In this document: piece after piece, positions 20,355 through 28,557 of the stretch
How the letters are laid out: each line of letters starts with the position of its first letter
Position numbering within the stretch: position 1 is the stretch's first letter
NCBI RefSeq assembly: GCF_008107685.1
Contig: NZ_VIRF01000041.1
Span: forward strand, 310,001 to 374,000
Direction: 5' to 3'
DNA from: Novosphingobium sp. BW1
GTDB taxonomy: Bacteria; Pseudomonadota; Alphaproteobacteria; Sphingomonadales; Sphingomonadaceae
DNA length: 64,000 nucleotides
Position numbers and translations under genes: made by a program
The notes under the pieces: generated by a model
What the model was told of the DNA's origin: nothing
Databases searched by the model: none
The model's input: the letters and a program-made list of their open reading frames with translations, nothing else

Positions 20355-20686
20355 CAGCACCTGCCAGGCGAGGCCGGCCACATGCGTGGCACGCCTCGCC
20401 GAAACGCCCGCGCAATTTGGGCAACAAGAGTACATTACAGGAAGGATTCGCGAAGCCGGACGCAGCCCGAACCACTGCGAAAAACCGGCAGAAACACGGG
20501 CTTTTCAGCTGGGGAAAACTTCAGCGAAGGCATGATAATGCCGCGAAAAAACTTGAATTCAAGTCTTGTGGTGCGCTGCGGAATAAGACACATTTTCTCT
20601 CAGGACGACGGAACCCGAGGAAGCCCTCCCCGGAGCTACCGAAGTCCAGTCGCTCTCGGGCGGCGAACCCTATGGCTCAACAGCGC
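20355..20686. other. Intergenic region with two palindromes
   Basis: No gene is recognised. It holds an inverted repeat GGCATGATAATGCC (20529-20542) and a perfect 12-bp palindrome CTTGAATTCAAG (20552-20563). It is more AT-rich than its flanks around 20500-20600 and probably contains the promoter for the small ORF at 20703. Confidence 0.5.
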
Positions 20687-20701
20687 GAAAGGAGGTGATC
20701 C
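20687..20701 (+). promoter_or_regulatory. Extended Shine-Dalgarno sequence, 15 nt
   Basis: GAAAGGAGGTGATCC is the exact reverse complement of the usual alphaproteobacterial 16S rRNA 3' end (GGATCACCTCCTTTC). It lies 7 nt (counted from GGAGG) before the ATG at 20703. Ordinary sites pair over 4-8 nt, so this one is exceptional. Confidence 0.8.
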
Positions 20702-20702
20702 G

Positions 20703-20759
20703 ATGTCTCATGGTTCAGCATGGAGGTCGGCAATTTCCGTCGCGAGGCATTATCGCTGA
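20703..20759 (+). CDS. 18-residue ORF behind the extended Shine-Dalgarno site
   Basis: This ORF encodes MSHGSAWRSAISVARHYR and stops with TGA, 56 bp before an intrinsic terminator. It is basic and has no clear membrane segment. The exceptional ribosome-binding site and terminator make a compact transcription unit. It could be a regulatory leader peptide, a functional microprotein, or a decoy that holds ribosomes. It is not rich in Ile, Leu or Val codons, so classic attenuation of the downstream ilvE gene is unlikely. Confidence 0.55.
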   Translation: MSHGSAWRSAISVARHYR

Positions 20760-20815
20760 TTTCAGATACGCGATAAAGGTACTCGCTGGCGGCACTTCCG
20801 GCCGCTGACCATGTG

Positions 20816-20848
20816 AAAGGCCGTACCGGCGCTCCCGGTGCGGCCTTT
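20816..20848 (+). terminator. Rho-independent terminator after the small ORF
   Basis: AAAGGCCG-t-ACCGG pairs with CCGGT-g-CGGCCTTT around a 5-base loop, and the T-run follows within the stem's end. It separates the small ORF from the ilvE region. Between 20849 and 21111 I see only a presumed ilvE promoter region. Confidence 0.8.
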
Positions 20849-21111
20849 CTCATTTCTGGCTGGCAGGCGCGCTAAAGCAGCAAACCCGCGCACTACACGA
20901 TCGCGCAAGGCTGCATGCGCGGCGCGCAAGAGCATGCCAGCGCCTATCGACGCAAGCTCCTGCATTTGCGCGCTTCGAGCAGAGCTCTTGCCTCCAACGC
21001 ACCGCGTGCTACACCTGAAATGACACGTATCAATATTACTTTAAGGTTGCGCGCAGCGTAATTTTCATACACCCGCACCCTCACAACCCCAAGACAGAGG
21101 ACTGAGTTTTC

Positions 21112-22212
21112 ATGGCGAGTCCCGCCGAAGCCGCGCTGACGTTTTCCCTTGAGCCCAACCCCGCCCCTGCCAGCGACGTCACGCGGGCGGCGATATTGGC
21201 CAATCCGGGCTTCGGCACGCACTTTACCGACCACATGGTCACGATCGACTGGACCGAAGGCACCGGTTGGCATGACGCCAGGGTTTCGGCCTACGCGCCG
21301 ATCCCGCTCGATCCGGCGGCCGCGGTACTGCACTATGCCCAGGAAATCTTCGAGGGGCTCAAGGCCTACAAGCAGGCCGACGGTTCGATCTCGCTGTTCC
21401 GTCCCGACGCCAACGCGGAGCGCTTCAACCAGTCCGCCACCCGCCTGGCCATGCCCACGCTGCCTGAGAATCTCTTCATCGAGGCGATCGAGAAGCTGGT
21501 CGAGTTCGACAGGGCCTGGATCCCGGACGCCGAGGGTGCCTCACTTTACCTGCGCCCCTTCATGATCGCGACCGAGGCGTTCCTGGGCGTGCGCCCGGCC
21601 AAGACCTACAAGTTCATCCTTATCGCCAGCCCGGCGGGCAACTACTTCAAGTCGGGCGCCCCTGCGGTCTCGATCTGGGTCTCGGACTACACCCGCGCAG
21701 CTCCGGGCGGCACGGGTGCGGCCAAGTGCGGCGGCAACTATGCGGCCAGCCTCGTCCCCCAGGGCGAAGCCCTTGCGCGCGGCCACGACCAGGTCGTCTT
21801 CCTTGACGCTGCCGAGCACAAATGGATCGAGGAACTGGGCGGCATGAACCTGTTCTACGTCTTCGATGACGGCTCGATCCTCACCCCCGCGTTGACCGGT
21901 ACGATCCTTCCCGGCATCACCCGCCGCAGCCTGATCGCGCTGCTGCGCGAAGAGGGCCTGACTGTGAACGAAGGCCGCTACAGTCTTGATCAGTGGCGCG
22001 AGGACGCGACCAGCGGCAAGCTCGTCGAAACCTTCGCCTGCGGCACGGCGGCCGTCGTCACTGCGGTCGGCAAGGTCGCGGGCAATGCTGGCGAATTCAC
22101 CATCGGTTCGGGCGGCCCCGGCCAGCTCACCGAGAAGGTCAAGGCCCGCCTCGTCGCCATCCAGCGCGGCCAGGCCGAGGACACCCACGGCTGGGTCCGC
22201 AAGATCGCCTGA
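21112..22212 (+). CDS. ilvE: Branched-chain amino-acid aminotransferase
   Basis: IlvE carries out the last step of valine, leucine and isoleucine synthesis, and the first of their breakdown, by PLP-dependent transamination with glutamate. The 366-residue protein has the class IV signature AAKCGGNYAASLVPQ with the PLP lysine, LHYAQEIFEGLKAYKQADGS near the substrate pocket, and the C-terminal ETFACGTAAVVTAVG that binds the cofactor phosphate. The length fits the longer BCAT subgroup. A terminator follows at 22241. Confidence 0.95.
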   Translation: MASPAEAALTFSLEPNPAPASDVTRAAILANPGFGTHFTDHMVTIDWTEGTGWHDARVSAYAPIPLDPAAAVLHYAQEIFEGLKAYKQADGSISLFRPDANAERFNQSATRLAMPTLPENLFIEAIEKLVEFDRAWIPDAEGASLYLRPFMIATEAFLGVRPAKTYKFILIASPAGNYFKSGAPAVSIWVSDYTRAAPGGTGAAKCGGNYAASLVPQGEALARGHDQVVFLDAAEHKWIEELGGMNLFYVFDDGSILTPALTGTILPGITRRSLIALLREEGLTVNEGRYSLDQWREDATSGKLVETFACGTAAVVTAVGKVAGNAGEFTIGSGGPGQLTEKVKARLVAIQRGQAEDTHGWVRKIA

Positions 22213-22240
22213 TCTCGGGCGGGTTCCTGCCCGAGTGAAG

Positions 22241-22273
22241 AACCCGGCCGGCCCCACGCCCGCCGGGTTTTTT
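22241..22273 (+). terminator. Rho-independent terminator after ilvE
   Basis: AACCCGGC at 22241-22248 pairs with GCCGGGTT at 22262-22269, followed by TTTTC. It lies 28 bp after the ilvE stop. Confidence 0.85.
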
Positions 22274-22358
22274 CATGCATAGCCTGCAGGCCCCACTTGC
22301 TTCGCCGCGCCCACATGCCATCTCGAGACCGAAGATTCCTCCTGAAGAAGAGAGCGCC

Positions 22359-23276
22359 ATGACAGCCACCGTCCCCTATCCCATTGGCACACCCGGCACG
22401 CCCTGGGGCGATCGCGAGGTGGAGGCCTGGCGTGAGACACAGGTCGTGCAGCGCCGCTATGGGCGGGACGTGGAGCCGCGCATCCTCGCGCTTGCCAAGC
22501 GTTTCACGCTTCAGGAGTACGGCACGCTCGACTACGCAGGCGAGCGCTTCACACTCTACGCGCTCTCGAACGGCCCGATCGATCCGACCCTCCCTACCGC
22601 CCTCGTGACCGGCGGTGTCCATGGCTACGAGACGAGCGGCGTGATGGGCGCGCTCGAATTTCTCGAAACGCGCGCTGCGGACTATGTGGGCCGGGTCAAC
22701 CTGCTTGTCGCGCCTTGCGTCAGCCCCTGGGCCTACGAGCGGATCAACCGCTGGAATTACGACGCGATCGACCCCAATCGTAACTTCACCGCAGACAGCC
22801 CGGCAGGCGAATGCCGCGCCCTCATCGCGCTTGTCGCCGCGCAGGACACCCCGTTTGTGCTCCACATCGACCTGCACGAAACCACCGACAGCGACGAGGA
22901 GGAATTCCGCCCGGCCCTCGCCGCGCGCGATGGCCAGGACTACGATCCCGACACCATTCCCGATGGCTTCTACCTCGTCGATGATGCCGACAACCGCCAG
23001 CCCGCCTTCTGTGAAACGATTATCGAAGCGGTCGAAAAGGTCACCCACATCGCGCCCGCGGACCCGCAGGGCAACATCATCGGCTCACCCGTCGTGCAGA
23101 AGGGCGTGATCGAATACCCGCAAAGCAAGTACGGGATGTGCGCGGCCATCACAGGGGCGCGCTTCACGACCACGACCGAGGTCTATCCTGACAGCCCGAA
23201 CGCAACGCCTGAGGAATGCAACGCCGCGCAGGTCGCCGCCGTTTGCGCTGCGCTCGACTACGCGCTGGGCGCCTGA
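22359..23276 (+). CDS. M14 family metallocarboxypeptidase
   Basis: A 305-residue zinc carboxypeptidase of the M14 family (succinylglutamate desuccinylase/carboxypeptidase type). The zinc ligands are seen in GGVHGYETSG (HxxE) and in HIDLHETTD. RWNYDAIDPNRNFT supplies the arginine that holds the substrate carboxylate. The glutamate in the late segment TTTTEVYPDSP is a likely catalytic base. No signal peptide is visible, so it is probably cytoplasmic. The start MTATVPYPIG at 22359 follows GAAGAAGAG. Confidence 0.85.
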   Translation: MTATVPYPIGTPGTPWGDREVEAWRETQVVQRRYGRDVEPRILALAKRFTLQEYGTLDYAGERFTLYALSNGPIDPTLPTALVTGGVHGYETSGVMGALEFLETRAADYVGRVNLLVAPCVSPWAYERINRWNYDAIDPNRNFTADSPAGECRALIALVAAQDTPFVLHIDLHETTDSDEEEFRPALAARDGQDYDPDTIPDGFYLVDDADNRQPAFCETIIEAVEKVTHIAPADPQGNIIGSPVVQKGVIEYPQSKYGMCAAITGARFTTTTEVYPDSPNATPEECNAAQVAAVCAALDYALGA

Positions 23277-23286
23277 AAGCCCGCGC

Positions 23287-24076
23287 TCAAAGGCCCGCCG
23301 CCGCCATTTCCTTGCGCGCGGCGGCAAGCTGCGCCTGAGACACGGGATCGGACTGGACGCGGGCGAACGTCGCGGCCGCAACCACGCGCCCACCTACCGT
23401 GTCGCTCATCCAGTGGACGCGGCAGATCACGCGGCTGAAGCCAAAGTCATGCCCCCGCTGAAGCACCGCGTCGGCACGGCTCGGCACCAGTTCAGCCAGC
23501 ACCAGCGCCATCATCCAGCCTGCCGTCGTGTCACCGGACGGATAGGCCCCGTCGCGGCTCAGGGCCTCCTCCTCCTCCTCGGGCGTGCACGATCCGCCAC
23601 CCTTCTCGGCAAAGGGGCGCACGCGCTGATAGTGGTTCTTTGCCTTGTAACTGGCGAGCCCCGCGTCGGCCATCGCCCGGCGCAGAAGCATCTCGGTATG
23701 AGGCTTGCTCCCGTCCGACAACGAGGTGCCGACAAGCGGCTCGAACGAGCTGACGATAGCCGGCCAGTTGAGATCGGCGTTGCGGTTGCCAGCGCGAAGC
23801 GTTCGAATGATGCCCCCTTGGCCGCTTCCCAGGCGGCTTCATCGGCAGCCCTGGCGGCGGAGGCAGGAGGGCTAGGCTGTCGGGCAGCTGGGACATCTCC
23901 AGCTAGCCCTTGGGAAGCGGGACCTCGGGCGAGATCACACCAACCTGCGCCACCGTTACCGGGGGCGGCGCGGCGGAACGCGTGTCGCTTGTCGGCGTGG
24001 TCGTGCCCCCCGACAGCGCAAGCAGGCATCCACCTGCGAAAACTCCAAGCGTGCGCGTGCTCTGCATATGTTCCAT
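23287..24076 (-). pseudogene. Decayed class A acid phosphatase (PAP2/PhoN type)
   Basis: The remains of an exported acid phosphatase. The N-terminal signal/lipoprotein part (MEHMQSTRTLGVFAGGCLLA) is followed by VISPEVPLPKG and then an in-frame stop. The next segment, PDSLALLPPPP, continues in a different frame up to DEAAWEAAKGAS. The C-terminal 144 codons are intact and carry KNHYQRVRP and SRVICRVHWMSDTVGG of the phosphatase motif. The second motif, normally PSGH, reads YPSGDTTAGW, so the catalytic histidine is aspartate. A stop, frame changes and this substitution together argue for loss of function. Confidence 0.8.
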
Positions 24077-24292
24077 CCCTTCGCAGCGTGTTGATCGCAT
24101 GGCCTATTCTACCGACGCGCGATTGTGCCCGGCATCGGGGTTAACCCTCGGACCTGAAAGCACGAAGACACTGGGCCAGGGCACCTGCCGCTCCCCGAAC
24201 ATTGGCGGCTTCGCCTCTTGTTGCGCCCCTGATCGGGACCTACCTAGCGCGTTCCCTCTCTCCCGGCGCCTGCAACAAGGAGCTCAGCGCAC

Positions 24293-25141
24293 ATGGCCGA
24301 CACCACCTATACCCCCCCCAAGGTCTGGACCCACGACGCCGAGAATGGAGGCACCTGGGCCAGCATCAACCGCCCCACCGCCGGTGCGCGCGAACAGAAG
24401 GACCTGCCCCGCGGCGAGCATCCCTTCCAGCTCTATTCGCTGGGCACGCCCAACGGCCAGAAGGTCACCATCATGTTCGAGGAACTGCTGGAGGCGGGCG
24501 TCAGCGAGGCGGAGTACGACGCCTGGCTCGTCAATATTGGCGAAGGCACGCAGTTCACCTCGGGCTTCGTCGAGATAAACCCCAACTCCAAGATCCCTGC
24601 CCTCCTCGATTGTTCGGGCGAGACTCCAGTGCGTGTCTTCGAATCAGGTGCCATCCTGTTCCACCTCGCCGAAAAGTTCGGGATGTTCCTGCCCAAGGAC
24701 GGCGAAAGCCGGACTGAGTGCATGTCCTGGCTGATGTGGCAGATGTCGACCGCGCCCATCATCGGTGGCGGGTTTGGCCATTTCTACGCCTACGCGCCTG
24801 AAAAGTTCGAATACGCAATCAACCGCTTCGCGATGGAAACCAAGCGCATCATGGACGTCGCCGACAAGCGCCTTGCCGAGACGCGCTACCTGGCGGGCGA
24901 TGACTACACCATTGCAGACATCGCGGCCTACGGCTGGCTCGGCGGCTTCACGCGCGGCGAATCCTACACCGACGCGGCAACTTTCCTGAGCGTTCGCGAA
25001 TACACCAACCTCATGCGCTGGGGCGAGGAACTGGGCGAGCGCACCGGCGTGAAGCGCGGCCTCGTCGTTAACCGCGATGCGCCGGGCAAGATCAAGGAGC
25101 GCCACAGCGCGGCCGACATCGACGCCGTTCTCGGCGCCTGA
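24293..25141 (+). CDS. yghU: Glutathione-dependent disulfide-bond oxidoreductase (YghU-type GST)
   Basis: A 282-residue nu-class glutathione S-transferase. The thioredoxin-like N-terminal domain has the glutathione motif YSLGTPNGQKVTIMFEE and PNSKIPALLD. The helical domain contains AEKFGMFLPKDGESR and LAGDDYTIADIAAYGWLGG. E. coli YghU binds two glutathiones and reduces disulfides and organic peroxides. The length and extended N-terminus match that family. It is the last host protein gene before the tRNA and prophage. Confidence 0.92.
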   Translation: MADTTYTPPKVWTHDAENGGTWASINRPTAGAREQKDLPRGEHPFQLYSLGTPNGQKVTIMFEELLEAGVSEAEYDAWLVNIGEGTQFTSGFVEINPNSKIPALLDCSGETPVRVFESGAILFHLAEKFGMFLPKDGESRTECMSWLMWQMSTAPIIGGGFGHFYAYAPEKFEYAINRFAMETKRIMDVADKRLAETRYLAGDDYTIADIAAYGWLGGFTRGESYTDAATFLSVREYTNLMRWGEELGERTGVKRGLVVNRDAPGKIKERHSAADIDAVLGA

Positions 25142-25256
25142 CCGTTTTTCCCCGGCGCGGAGAAGATCCGATGCGAAAAGGGCCTTTTCAGCGCCGGGAT
25201 AAGCCGCTAAGCGCGCAGTCCGATCGCGGTGCGCACAAGATGCCACGAGATCCTGC

Positions 25257-25331
25257 TGGGGCGTAGCCAAGCGGTAAGGCAGCGGTTTTTGGTACCGCCA
25301 TGCGCAGGTTCGAATCCTGCCGCCCCAGCCA
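25257..25331 (+). tRNA. tRNA-Gln (TTG)
   Basis: The cloverleaf is clear. The acceptor stem is TGGGGCG/CGCCCCA, the anticodon arm is GCGGT-TTTTGGT-ACCGC with anticodon TTG, the T arm contains GGTTCGAATCC, the discriminator is G, and an encoded CCA is at 25329-25331. It lies 71 bp from the phage integrase stop and is the probable integration target, its 3' half being restored by phage DNA. Confidence 0.95.
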
Positions 25332-25401
25332 GCACTTTCCCGCGAGTCTCGGCTGGTCAAGCCCAGCCCATGACCGGGCATTCCGCACTTCATTCCGCAC
25401 T

Positions 25402-26484
25402 TTAGACACGGCGCGCCTCCAGTTTTGCGACCGCTGAATCGCTCTGTGCAGCCGTCATCGACTGGTAGCGATCGAGCATGTCGTTGACGGTTTTGACGGT
25501 CCATCCGAGGACGGATGCGATCTCCGATGGCGTGCATCCTGCGTCCGAAAGCATCGTGCAGGTCGTCCCTCGCAGGTCGTGGAAGTGGAGCCCATCGAGC
25601 CCCGCCTCGAGCACGACCTTACGCCACTTGTGCTGGAAGTTGACCGGCTGGGGATCTGTTGTCCACGGCGCGCCTCTCGCCGTCGTCAGGATCGTGAGGG
25701 CCTTCTTCGGCGTCGCGTCGAGAATGGAGCGCAGTTCGGAATAGACCGGCATGTCCACCTTTCGCTTGCGCTTGCCCTGGCGAAACGTCAGGCGCCCGTC
25801 CTTATAAGCCGACCACGGCATCTTGAGCAGGTCCGTCTCGCGCTGCCCGGTCCACAGGGCCAGCTCCAGCGCCAGGCGCAACTCCGGCGGCGCGACGGCG
25901 CGAAACGCCTCCAGGTGCTCCGGCAGCCAGACCTTGTCCGATCGGTCGGCCTTGTAGACCTTCTTCGGGCGGGTCGCATGGTTATGGCTTATCATGCCGC
26001 GATCGCGCGCCCATTCCAGAATGATGCGCAGAACACCGAAACAGGCATCGGCCTGACGCGGCGAACGCTCGGCCATGACGTCTCGCCAGTCGAGCAGGCG
26101 CTTGCGAATCTTCGGGTCGTCTATCGCTTCGAGCGGATAGGCGGCGAAGTCCGGTCCGTTCGGCACAAGCTTTGCCAGGGCGATCTTGTCGAGGTGGCCC
26201 AGGTAGTCGCGCTTGGTCCGCGGTGCCAGCTTCACGAAGGCAGACGACTTCTGGTAGCCATCGATCACCTGCTGCAGCGTGCCAACGGTGCGGGCCCGGC
26301 GCGGCGCTTCGTTCAGCGTGGTGTAGGCGCGCATGAAGGCCGAGCTGCCGGGATAGAACGGCTCGTTCTCGTCTCCTGGCTGGGGCCGGATCGCCCCCAC
26401 ATTGCGCAGGAAGTAGTAGGTTTGACGCCGACCGTTCGCGAGCGTCTTGGTGTTCTTGTAGACGCCCTTGAGCTTAATGCGCAT
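25402..26484 (-). CDS. int: Tyrosine recombinase (phage integrase)
   Basis: A 360-residue tyrosine recombinase that would integrate and excise the prophage at tRNA-Gln. It has an N-terminal arm-binding-like segment with KNTKTLANGRRQTYYFLR, a core-binding domain (about 70-175) and the catalytic domain. The catalytic residues are seen as Arg215 (WTGQRETDLL), His302/Arg305 (HFHDLRGTT), Trp328 in the place often taken by His (LGWTVKTV) and nucleophile Tyr340 (MLDRYQ). The start MRIKLKGVYK was chosen because it overlaps the excisionase gene by only 11 bp. Confidence 0.93.
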   Translation of the reverse strand: MRIKLKGVYKNTKTLANGRRQTYYFLRNVGAIRPQPGDENEPFYPGSSAFMRAYTTLNEAPRRARTVGTLQQVIDGYQKSSAFVKLAPRTKRDYLGHLDKIALAKLVPNGPDFAAYPLEAIDDPKIRKRLLDWRDVMAERSPRQADACFGVLRIILEWARDRGMISHNHATRPKKVYKADRSDKVWLPEHLEAFRAVAPPELRLALELALWTGQRETDLLKMPWSAYKDGRLTFRQGKRKRKVDMPVYSELRSILDATPKKALTILTTARGAPWTTDPQPVNFQHKWRKVVLEAGLDGLHFHDLRGTTCTMLSDAGCTPSEIASVLGWTVKTVNDMLDRYQSMTAAQSDSAVAKLEARRV

Positions 26485-26719
26485 GCCCTGCCTCGAATTC
26501 CTCCAGCGCTGAGCGCGGCCGCCCAATCGCATGGACCGGTTCAGCCAGCCCCGAAGCGCGGTCAAGCGCCAGGTCATGGGCGCGCAGGTCGTAGCGGTTT
26601 GTTCCACGCACCGGGCCCGGGACTAATCCGCGGGACTGCCACTTGTCGTAGGTCGTGGGGCTGATGTCGCCCAGGTAGGCGCAGATACCCTCTTTGGTCT
26701 GGAGGCGTTGCTGGGTCAT
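26474..26719 (-). CDS. AlpA/excisionase-type HTH protein
   Basis: An 81-residue protein with a MerR-like HTH: KEGICAYLGDISPTTYDKWQ followed by SRGLVPGPVRGTNRYDLRAHD. It fits the excisionase/AlpA group that directs recombination and regulates integrase. It overlaps the integrase start by 11 bp and the preceding gene by ATGA. Confidence 0.8.
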   Translation of the reverse strand: MTQQRLQTKEGICAYLGDISPTTYDKWQSRGLVPGPVRGTNRYDLRAHDLALDRASGLAEPVHAIGRPRSALEEFEAGHAH

Positions 26720-27186
26720 GCAGCCATCCTTTCGGCAACCATGTCATCGGCAGCAGCGAAAATCTTGCTCACCGTTGTCAGATCACGGGTCGGGATCGGC
26801 CGCTCCCAATTTGACCAGTCAGTGAAGTGGGAACACACCCATGATGCCAAACAGGCGTAAGCACATATCTCGTCCCACTCTGGCTGCTCACCACCAGACA
26901 TTCCCCCAACCATCGGAGTACCCTTGAGCGGATGATGCGGAGGGCGCATCACGTATCGGTACCCCTTGCGTGCCACAACGTAGAGGACGGGTTCATCGCC
27001 AAAGTTGCACCAACCTGGTTCGCGTGAAGGGTGGCAGGGGTTCCTTTCCCAACATGTGCGATCACGGATTGTCATGCCGTGATAGTTATCATTGCGCTCA
27101 GCGAGAAAATGCACCTGCCGATCGCCAAGGGCGATCAGGTAAGGCATCGCGCGCTTCGACAGCTTCTTAAGGATGCGAAGGTTCAT
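26716..27186 (-). CDS. Hypothetical phage protein, 156 aa
   Basis: No family is recognised. The protein is rich in Trp, Cys, His and Pro in its middle (TCWERNPCHPSREPGWCN), which could bind metal, and has a tail of helical character. It begins inside the stop of the upstream gene (ATGA) and ends in the start of the excisionase gene (ATGA), as part of the tiled leftward early operon. Confidence 0.7.
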   Translation of the reverse strand: MNLRILKKLSKRAMPYLIALGDRQVHFLAERNDNYHGMTIRDRTCWERNPCHPSREPGWCNFGDEPVLYVVARKGYRYVMRPPHHPLKGTPMVGGMSGGEQPEWDEICAYACLASWVCSHFTDWSNWERPIPTRDLTTVSKIFAAADDMVAERMAA

Positions 27187-27509
27187 GCGGCCTTCCTTGC
27201 AAGCTCTTCCCTCAGCACCGCCTGAGCCTCAACCAAGTGAGGCGGCCAATCTGCGCGAGGCATGTCGTCGTAAAGCTGGGTAAAGCACGGCTCGCAGTCC
27301 CAGCGCGTCGACTGCGAGACGATCCAATCGCGGACCTGCACACACTCAACACAGGTGTGGTGGCTATCCGGCTGGTTGTCCCAGATTCCGCTGACGTAGT
27401 TGTATCGGTCACCCGGCTTGATCCAGGCTCCGCACTCGCAGCAGCGGTGAGGCTTACGGGCGGTGCGCCAGCGCTCGTTGAATGCCTGAGGTACTTCGCA
27501 ATCACACAT
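27183..27509 (-). CDS. Cysteine-rich, probably zinc-binding phage protein, 108 aa
   Basis: The protein contains several cysteine pairs: CDCE at the start, HRCCECGAWIKPGDRY, HHTCVECVQVRDW and a later CEPC. This resembles treble-clef or ribbon zinc sites. Small proteins with the phrase ARKPHRCCECG...I.PGDRY are common in phages of alphaproteobacteria and pseudomonads; their role is unknown. It overlaps both neighbours by a few bases. Confidence 0.75.
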   Translation of the reverse strand: MCDCEVPQAFNERWRTARKPHRCCECGAWIKPGDRYNYVSGIWDNQPDSHHTCVECVQVRDWIVSQSTRWDCEPCFTQLYDDMPRADWPPHLVEAQAVLREELARKAA

Positions 27510-27867
27510 GGGCTACCCCCTTCGGCTGGTCGCGCCAGTACGCGATCCACTCTCGGAAATTCCCGGTGAACCAATCAGCATCGAGGTAAGCCCGATAGCG
27601 CCGCTGACTACGAGTGAGCTTCGGCGGTACTGGGCTGTTCTCGGCCATCCACCGCTTGCCCTCAGGCGTCACTCTGAACACGTCGTCGCCACCAGACAGG
27701 ACATTGCCCTGGCGCCGGTTCATCAGGCCGAACAGGGTGGCTGCAATGCATGCCGGAAAGTCGACAGATCCTTCGCCAGTGACGAAGTGGTTGCGGTACT
27801 GCTCGCCGCGCCCGTACTGGTCGACGCCCAAGCTATGCTGCAGGATGTGGAGGATGGCCTCGGTCAT
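27502..27867 (-). CDS. Hypothetical phage protein, 121 aa
   Basis: No family is recognised. The N-terminus is helical (MTEAILHILQHSLGVDQYGR). A central segment RRQGNVLSGGDDVFRVTPEG looks like a small winged-helix or beta hairpin, and the C-terminus is basic then Trp-rich. The stop overlaps the next gene and the start overlaps the preceding small gene (ATGA). Confidence 0.65.
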   Translation of the reverse strand: MTEAILHILQHSLGVDQYGRGEQYRNHFVTGEGSVDFPACIAATLFGLMNRRQGNVLSGGDDVFRVTPEGKRWMAENSPVPPKLTRSQRRYRAYLDADWFTGNFREWIAYWRDQPKGVAHV

Positions 27868-28025
27868 GCCTGTGCCTCCTGCAGCGCCGAGATCTTACGG
27901 CACATGGCTTTTGCCGCAATCTCGACCTTCGGCTTGAGATCGTCGGGGATGGCCGCCCAGGCGGCGGGCTCGTTGACGATCATGTAGCCGCCGTCTTCGA
28001 AGCATTCGAATGGATCGTCGGTCAT
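27864..28025 (-). CDS. Small hypothetical phage protein, 53 aa
   Basis: The ORF begins MTDDPFECFEDGGYMIVNEP, then AAWAAIPDDLKPKVEIAAKA, and ends QEAQA. It is acidic at the start and helical at the end. Both ends overlap the neighbours as ATGA, which supports it as a translated member of the leftward operon. Confidence 0.65.
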   Translation of the reverse strand: MTDDPFECFEDGGYMIVNEPAAWAAIPDDLKPKVEIAAKAMCRKISALQEAQA

Positions 28026-28204
28026 TGGCGCACCATCTCGTCAGGGTTGAAGCCGAAGCGCGTGCACAGTTCCTGCGCGACCGTGGCGCCGACGGCGAAG
28101 GTATCCATCACAGCAACCCAGCGCGGCTGGTATCCGCGAGAGCGGCGCGGCGTGGCGATATTGACGGCGTGGCGGAGGATGGCTTCATCGGTCGGGCGGC
28201 TCAT
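28022..28204 (-). CDS. Small hypothetical phage protein, 60 aa
   Basis: The protein is mostly helical, with a basic segment TPRRSRGYQPRWVAVMDTFA in the middle. No family is recognised. ATGA overlaps on both sides place it in the tiled operon. Confidence 0.65.
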   Translation of the reverse strand: MSRPTDEAILRHAVNIATPRRSRGYQPRWVAVMDTFAVGATVAQELCTRFGFNPDEMVRQ

Positions 28205-28557
28205 GCTGCGATGCTCCGGAAGTGGCTTGCGTGAATTGCCCGCTCTGCCGCATCGATTTGTGCTGCGTGCTCGAAGATCCTCGGCAGCAGCGCACTGGCA
28301 TTACTGATCTCACCGGCGAGTGCAGCCGAGAAACATGCCTCGATCGCGGTAAGCTGATCGGGGGTATATCCAGGAAGCTCGCGACCAAGCTGATCACGAA
28401 GCTGGTCGACAGTGGCCTCTTCCAGGGCATCGGAAAGGCTCACATTACCGATGAGCGCGATGTACTCGGTCGAAAATCCATTTTCGATCGCCCGTTCACG
28501 GGCGCTCTCGTATTCAGCAGAGCTGATGGTTACGTCGATGCTGATTGTGTCAATCAT
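28201..28557 (-). CDS. Hypothetical phage protein, 118 aa
   Basis: No family is recognised. The N-terminal 20 residues look like a beta strand (MIDTISIDVTISSAEYESAR); the rest is predicted helical, with many Ala, Glu and Leu. The N-terminal phrase, an alternating hydrophobic strand then helix, resembles ribbon-helix-helix proteins, but this is weak. It overlaps the methyltransferase stop by ATGA. Confidence 0.65.
   Translation of the reverse strand: MIDTISIDVTISSAEYESARERAIENGFSTEYIALIGNVSLSDALEEATVDQLRDQLGRELPGYTPDQLTAIEACFSAALAGEISNASALLPRIFEHAAQIDAAERAIHASHFRSIAA

Noticed and set aside
20703..20759. Attenuator leader peptide for ilvE
   Set aside because: The 18 residues contain only one Ile, one Val and no Leu, and the terminator lies 260 bp before ilvE, so classic branched-chain attenuation does not fit.
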